From NCBI GenBank assembly GCA_019096065.1, contig JAGUCH010000004.1, forward strand, positions 8,370,001 through 8,434,000: 64,000 nucleotides of DNA, written 5' to 3'. The notes under the pieces are model-generated. The model had not been told where the DNA came from, searched no databases, and worked only from the letters and a program-made list of their open reading frames with translations. The stretch's first letter is position 1. The number at the start of each line of letters is the position of its first letter. Below are positions 59,996 to 64,000 of the stretch, in pieces. This DNA is from Paracyclopina nana (lineage: Eukaryota; Arthropoda; Copepoda; Cyclopoida; Cyclopettidae). Made by a program: the position numbers and the translations under genes.

Positions 59996-60012
59996 TTTTT
60001 TTTTTTTTTTTT
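59996..60012 (-). repeat. A17 tract just after the pol stop codon
   Basis: On the minus strand, 17 consecutive A residues start two bases after the pol TAA (60016-60014). In the ORF3 frame they encode consecutive lysines. A tract of this length is prone to slippage in transcription and reverse transcription, so the upstream part of the ORF3 frame can easily shift. Confidence 0.85.
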
Positions 60013-60013
60013 G

Positions 60014-63000
60014 TTACTCCTCGACCAGCGGTAAGTTTTGTGTTGGGGCCAATTGTCTGATGCCCCTTTCGATTAATCCATTTTTTGTTCTTACCAACGC
60101 CGATCTGACAATGCCATCTTTGCTTGTGAAGACTCTTTCGACACTCCCCACCAACCACCGTGGTTTGTGTTTCTTCATTAAGTCTTCTTCTGTTATTATC
60201 ACTCTATCTCCCACACCAATGTTCTGGTTGGCTCGTGTCCATTTCGATCTTTTTTGGAGTTCTTGTACATAGTAGTCCACCCAGAGTTCTTGGTACTTTC
60301 TTTGACCTCTCGCCATCAATCTTAGCTCTGGCAGGTATTCTGCCCCTTCTTCTAGGTGGCTGATGTAGCTTTGTCGTCCCACTAATAAATGATTAGGAGT
60401 TATTACCTCCAGTCCACTCTTCGTTCTCATTATCGCGATTGGTCTGCTATTGATGAGATTTTCTGATGTCGCTACCAATGTTCTGAATTGTTCGAATTGC
60501 GTCTCGCCGTGCTCACAATTCTCCATGGCTCTTTTCGTGAGCTTTACATAAGCCTCACTGAGTCCATTTGCCTCGTGGTCTTTTGGTGGGTTGAATTTCC
60601 ACTCCCGTATTTTTTCGCTTGTCATGAGTTGGACTCTTGTCCAATCCATTTCAGTGCTTTTATAGACTTCGCTGTCTGGGATGCTGCCAGTTGAGTGCAC
60701 GACCGCTTTCGTGTCATTGCCACTATTTTTACTGGTGATGTTGATTCCCGCTTGGCCGAATGACCCTTCATTGTCGCTATACATCACGTCAATGTTTCCT
60801 CGTCTCGATGCCAATCTTTCCAATGCCATTATTAGGGACTCTGTATTTCTGCTCAAGGTTGCTTCCAGTGATATGACTTTTGTTTGGAGGCAGACCGTGA
60901 CCAAAACGTATGCTTTCAGTCGTTGCTTGAGCATCTTCACCCAGTAGAACCCTGTAAAGTCCATAGCGATGATTTTGCATGGTCTTATTTGTTTCAAGTC
61001 CAATTGTTGTGCGGGTCCCATCAATTGCTCCATTGGTTTTGGGTTTCTTTTCGTACACATTGGGCATTGTTTTGTTATGTGGTATGCGACTTTCTTCAGG
61101 TCTGGTCCTCCGAATTGGTGAGTTAGCATTAGCCAGAGTGTGTCAAATGGCGCGTGGTTTTCTTGTTTGTGAATGTGCCACGCCATCATGATGAATGGCC
61201 AAGTTTTTGTCATCACAATTGGGTATTTTCTTGACATTGCCATGTCTTCCTGGTTGACACTTCTGGTGCTGATTCTCAAAATGCCTTCTCCGTCAATGAA
61301 AGGGCAGTATTTTGCTAATTTTTTGTTGCGCCAGGTCTTTTTCTTTTCGAATTCCTCAATGTCGTTGATCAGTGCCAGACCTTGTCCGTAGATGATTAGA
61401 TTTCTCACCACTTGAGCTAATTGTTCGTGAGGTATTATTTCTGTCTGCTTCTTTCCAAACATCTTGGCTCTAGTTAGTGCTCTAACCATTCTTGGCCAGC
61501 TGACTATCCTTCTCTCCAGCCCGATTGTCTTCATTCTTTGGAACGTGACGCCGAGTCTGTGCTGCCAATTTGGATCTGCTGGTCCCACTTTGTGGTCCAA
61601 AACTCGTCCACACTGTGTTGTGGACAAATAGGTCGGGCCATTTTCGCCCAATCCTGTCCACAACGTGACTTCCAATTCAGTCCCCAGAAGTTCGCTTTCT
61701 GTGACTTTTAAGTCAAACTTCGGCCACTCTGTCTCGTCATCCTTGAAGAATGGTGCTCCTGTCCAATAGTTTGGATGCTCCATTATTTGTTCGGGTGTTC
61801 CACCTCTGGACGGCAAATCACTTGCATTGTAGTCCGTCCTGATGTAATGCCATCTGTCCAGTCTGGTTGTGTCACTGATTTCTATGGTCCTGTTCCTGAT
61901 GAATACGTCTCTCTCCACACCTGGCTTGCGAATCCAACACAGGACAGGTTTGTTGTCCACCCAGTACCATATATCTTTTTCTTTGATCTTGAGTAGTGGG
62001 GCCAATCTGTTTGCCAGTCTTGCTGACATCAGTGCTCCAGCTAGTTCTGCTTTTGGGATGTTCAAGGACTTTGTTTTTTGAATTTTCGATTTCGTGGTCA
62101 ACAGTTGCAGCTCGCCACTTTCTTTTTCTTGTAACATGGCTGTGCATGCGAATGCAGTGTCAGATCCATCACTGCACATTATCAGTCTTTTTTCCTCAAT
62201 TCCTCCGCACGCTTTCCTCGGGAATGTTATGGCTGCTGCACTTTCCATCTGGCCCAGCCATTTTCCAAATTGCTTCAGTGCTCCCTTGACTTTGTCGTTC
62301 TTTATTTCCTCCAAGTTTGTGTCCCACTTGATCTTGCACTCCTTTTCTGCCTGGCAGATTGTCTGGAAGCATTGTCTGGCGGGGATCACGAATGGGCTTA
62401 TGATCCCAAGTGGGTCAAAGATTCTTGCGATTGTTTGGGCGATGGTCCTTTTTGTGATTTTCGATATTTCTGGTCTTTCGAACTTATATCCCAAGGTGTC
62501 CTTGTCAGTGTTCCAGCTCAATCCCAATGTGGCGTGAGTGTAATCTCCGTCATCTTCCGTGGTCATGATTGCCATGGATGATTCTTTGTCTGCCTCCGGT
62601 ATGTTTTCTAGCACTTCAGGTACATTTGATACAAATTTTCGTAGCTCCATTCCACAAGTCGACAAAACGCTCTTTGCTTCTTCAATGACTCTCTTTGCTA
62701 GATTCTTGTCAGGGAAGGAGACCAGGACATCGTCCATGTACACTCTGATGTTGTCTTTCAGTTCTTTTGATCCATTTTTTGATATGTGATGTTTGATCAC
62801 GAAGTTGGCGACACTGGGGGCTGATCTTAGTCCAAATGGCCATCTCAGGAACTGATATGCCACTCCGTTGACCCAGATGCGCAGGTATTTTTTCTGGCTG
62901 TCTGCCACCTTGATCATCAGGAACATCTTTTCGATGTCCGCAGCTACAGCTACTTCACCCGACCTAAATTCGATCAGTGTGTCGTATATGTCTGCCAGGA

Positions 63001-64000
63001 AATTTGGTCCAGGATATTGTTCGTCATTTATGCTGATTCCCTCAAATTTTTGCTTCGCGTTGTATACGAAACGGTATTTGGTTGTCAGACTTGTTCTCTT
63101 TGGGACGCAAAAATAGGGCATGAAGTACCCATTTTTTATATCTTCTTCAGGCACCTTCTCAATAATGCCTCTTTTTTCATATTCTTCCATGGTGTTGAGG
63201 ACAGCTTCCCACACGTCACCCTCTGCTTTGTGGCTCACGTCTATGCCCCGTTGAATGGCTCTGCATTGTTTCCAGTTATTTGGCAGCCTTGGCGGGTTGT
63301 TCATGAATGGGATGTCTACTATGTAGTGTCCACTCTCTGATTGCCTGATGCTTTCCTTCATTATTTTCAGCGCCTTTTCCTCCGCCAGTGTCAGTCTTGG
63401 TTTTGCTCTCTCGCCACCCTGTATTCCAAGAGCCTCGATGCCATTGTTTCTTTCGATCAGATACTGCAGGTGTGTCTCATTTAGGGCGTCTCCAAGATTC
63501 CTTTGTGACCAGTCGTCCACCAGCATCGTGCTCTCTTGTCCATTTGACAGTGGGTGGTAGAGCATGGTCCACCCCAATGGGGTTTTTCTGACGAGTGGCC
63601 CGTCCTCCACCAAGATGTCCCTTATACTTTTCATCAGCTTCAGGTTGTCGAATCCCAAAAGCATTCTCACTGGCCCTTTTGCTGGCTTTGGGAAGTTGAT
63701 GTGGCTTATTTGACTGTATGCGCTCTTTATCTCGTTGGGATCGATTGCCTCAATCGTGGTAGGTAGTCCAAATGTCCTGGTTTTGACCTCGTGGTACTTT
63801 GTTGCTCCCACTGGTCGCATGTAGATCTTGCTCTTCATTGACTCCCTTCTGATCTTTTTGTTGTCTCCCACCACGTGCACGGTCATTGGTTCCTTTGTTC
63901 CTTCCAATTGCAGGCACTCTTCCACCGTGCTATCGTTGATGGTCACACTCGATCCTTCGTCCATGACCATGTTTATGGTCATTGGGTTCTTGAACTCTGG
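60014..64000 (-). CDS. pol: BEL/Pao Pol polyprotein (5' end beyond window)
   Basis: At least 1328 residues, open at the right edge. Order: aspartic protease with active site VMDEGSSVTI near the visible start; reverse transcriptase of BEL/Pao type with conserved YRFVYNAKQ, FLRWPFGLRSAPSVA and catalytic YMDDVLVSF; connection with RIFDPLGIISPFV, characteristic of BEL/Pao; RNase H with MCSDGSDTAF; zinc-binding region with ITKQCPMCTKRN; integrase core with DFTG, YSDNEGSF and ANGLSEAYVK supplying the DD35E triad; and a C-terminal segment with PNHLLVGR and WVDYYVQEL, as in other Pao integrases. No stop or frameshift interrupts it, and all catalytic motifs are intact. The protein ends with TAA directly before an A17 tract. 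Gag must lie further right. Confidence 0.95.
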   Translation of the reverse strand, partial: PEFKNPMTINMVMDEGSSVTINDSTVEECLQLEGTKEPMTVHVVGDNKKIRRESMKSKIYMRPVGATKYHEVKTRTFGLPTTIEAIDPNEIKSAYSQISHINFPKPAKGPVRMLLGFDNLKLMKSIRDILVEDGPLVRKTPLGWTMLYHPLSNGQESTMLVDDWSQRNLGDALNETHLQYLIERNNGIEALGIQGGERAKPRLTLAEEKALKIMKESIRQSESGHYIVDIPFMNNPPRLPNNWKQCRAIQRGIDVSHKAEGDVWEAVLNTMEEYEKRGIIEKVPEEDIKNGYFMPYFCVPKRTSLTTKYRFVYNAKQKFEGISINDEQYPGPNFLADIYDTLIEFRSGEVAVAADIEKMFLMIKVADSQKKYLRIWVNGVAYQFLRWPFGLRSAPSVANFVIKHHISKNGSKELKDNIRVYMDDVLVSFPDKNLAKRVIEEAKSVLSTCGMELRKFVSNVPEVLENIPEADKESSMAIMTTEDDGDYTHATLGLSWNTDKDTLGYKFERPEISKITKRTIAQTIARIFDPLGIISPFVIPARQCFQTICQAEKECKIKWDTNLEEIKNDKVKGALKQFGKWLGQMESAAAITFPRKACGGIEEKRLIMCSDGSDTAFACTAMLQEKESGELQLLTTKSKIQKTKSLNIPKAELAGALMSARLANRLAPLLKIKEKDIWYWVDNKPVLCWIRKPGVERDVFIRNRTIEISDTTRLDRWHYIRTDYNASDLPSRGGTPEQIMEHPNYWTGAPFFKDDETEWPKFDLKVTESELLGTELEVTLWTGLGENGPTYLSTTQCGRVLDHKVGPADPNWQHRLGVTFQRMKTIGLERRIVSWPRMVRALTRAKMFGKKQTEIIPHEQLAQVVRNLIIYGQGLALINDIEEFEKKKTWRNKKLAKYCPFIDGEGILRISTRSVNQEDMAMSRKYPIVMTKTWPFIMMAWHIHKQENHAPFDTLWLMLTHQFGGPDLKKVAYHITKQCPMCTKRNPKPMEQLMGPAQQLDLKQIRPCKIIAMDFTGFYWVKMLKQRLKAYVLVTVCLQTKVISLEATLSRNTESLIMALERLASRRGNIDVMYSDNEGSFGQAGINITSKNSGNDTKAVVHSTGSIPDSEVYKSTEMDWTRVQLMTSEKIREWKFNPPKDHEANGLSEAYVKLTKRAMENCEHGETQFEQFRTLVATSENLINSRPIAIMRTKSGLEVITPNHLLVGRQSYISHLEEGAEYLPELRLMARGQRKYQELWVDYYVQELQKRSKWTRANQNIGVGDRVIITEEDLMKKHKPRWLVGSVERVFTSKDGIVRSALVRTKNGLIERGIRQLAPTQNLPLVEE

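Larger units (their letters stand above)
56544..64000 (-). mobile_element. BEL/Pao LTR retrotransposon (partial; 5' part beyond the window)
   Basis: On the minus strand the order is protease-RT-RNase H-integrase (pol, entering from the right edge), ORF3, polypurine tract and probable 3' LTR. Gag, primer-binding site and 5' LTR lie past base 64000. Both visible frames are uninterrupted, so the copy is young or still functional. The pol domain order and motifs place it in BEL/Pao rather than Ty3/mdg4 or Ty1/copia. Confidence 0.9.

Overview
The window is nuclear DNA of an invertebrate metazoan. It holds spliced genes with GT-AG introns, many only 50-75 nt long, whose products have clear animal relatives (IntS11, exocyst Sec10, a CREBL2-type bZIP, Rbx2/SAG, a class V-like P4 flippase). 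It also holds a BEL/Pao retrotransposon. The species cannot be named from the sequence. Short introns and a possible polycistronic gene cluster are compatible with several arthropod and lophotrochozoan groups; this is inference.

Layout. From 1 to 25.2 kb the sequence is AT-rich and gene-poor, with several inverted-repeat (MITE-like) elements. Four exons on the minus strand (10.14-10.31, 13.78-13.92, 15.56-15.86 and 18.97-19.23 kb) each have an ATG-led frame that ends at a good splice donor in the same phase. Three end in an RRH-S/T motif like the N-termini of long PDE4/dunce phosphodiesterases. They look like alternative first exons of one gene whose shared exons lie beyond the left edge. From 25.2 to 55.6 kb the window is gene-dense: CHMP1B(-), DDX31(+), INTS11(+), a 12-exon P4-ATPase(-), an intronless EEP-fold protein with an IQ motif(-), a 9-exon GH31 alpha-glucosidase(-), then DPH1, ZNHIT2 and RNF7 packed head to tail on the minus strand, EXOC5(+), CREBL2(-) and an OTUB1-type deubiquitinase(+). 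Exon models for the spliced genes were checked by summing exon lengths: all are multiples of three (P4-ATPase 4713 nt, GH31 2736 nt, CHMP1B 603 nt, OTUB 771 nt, EXOC5 2163 nt).

From 56 to 64 kb, on the minus strand, lies most of a BEL/Pao element: pol, open to the window edge with protease, RT, RNase H and integrase, then a third open frame in the env position. That frame encodes an SR-rich protein with a DEDDy-like 3'-5' exonuclease domain and CCHC zinc knuckles, followed by a polypurine tract and a probable 3' LTR.

The most notable items are the exonuclease/zinc-knuckle ORF3, the RNF7-ZNHIT2-DPH1 cluster (RNF7 stop and ZNHIT2 start separated by one base, and a canonical 3' splice site in the 41-nt gap before DPH1), and the array of alternative first exons accompanied by CTCF-core-like motifs. 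The housekeeping genes do not form one pathway. They cover RNA processing (INTS11, DDX31), ubiquitin (RNF7, OTUB), membrane traffic (EXOC5, CHMP1B, flippase), diphthamide synthesis (DPH1) and R2TP/snoRNP assembly (ZNHIT2).
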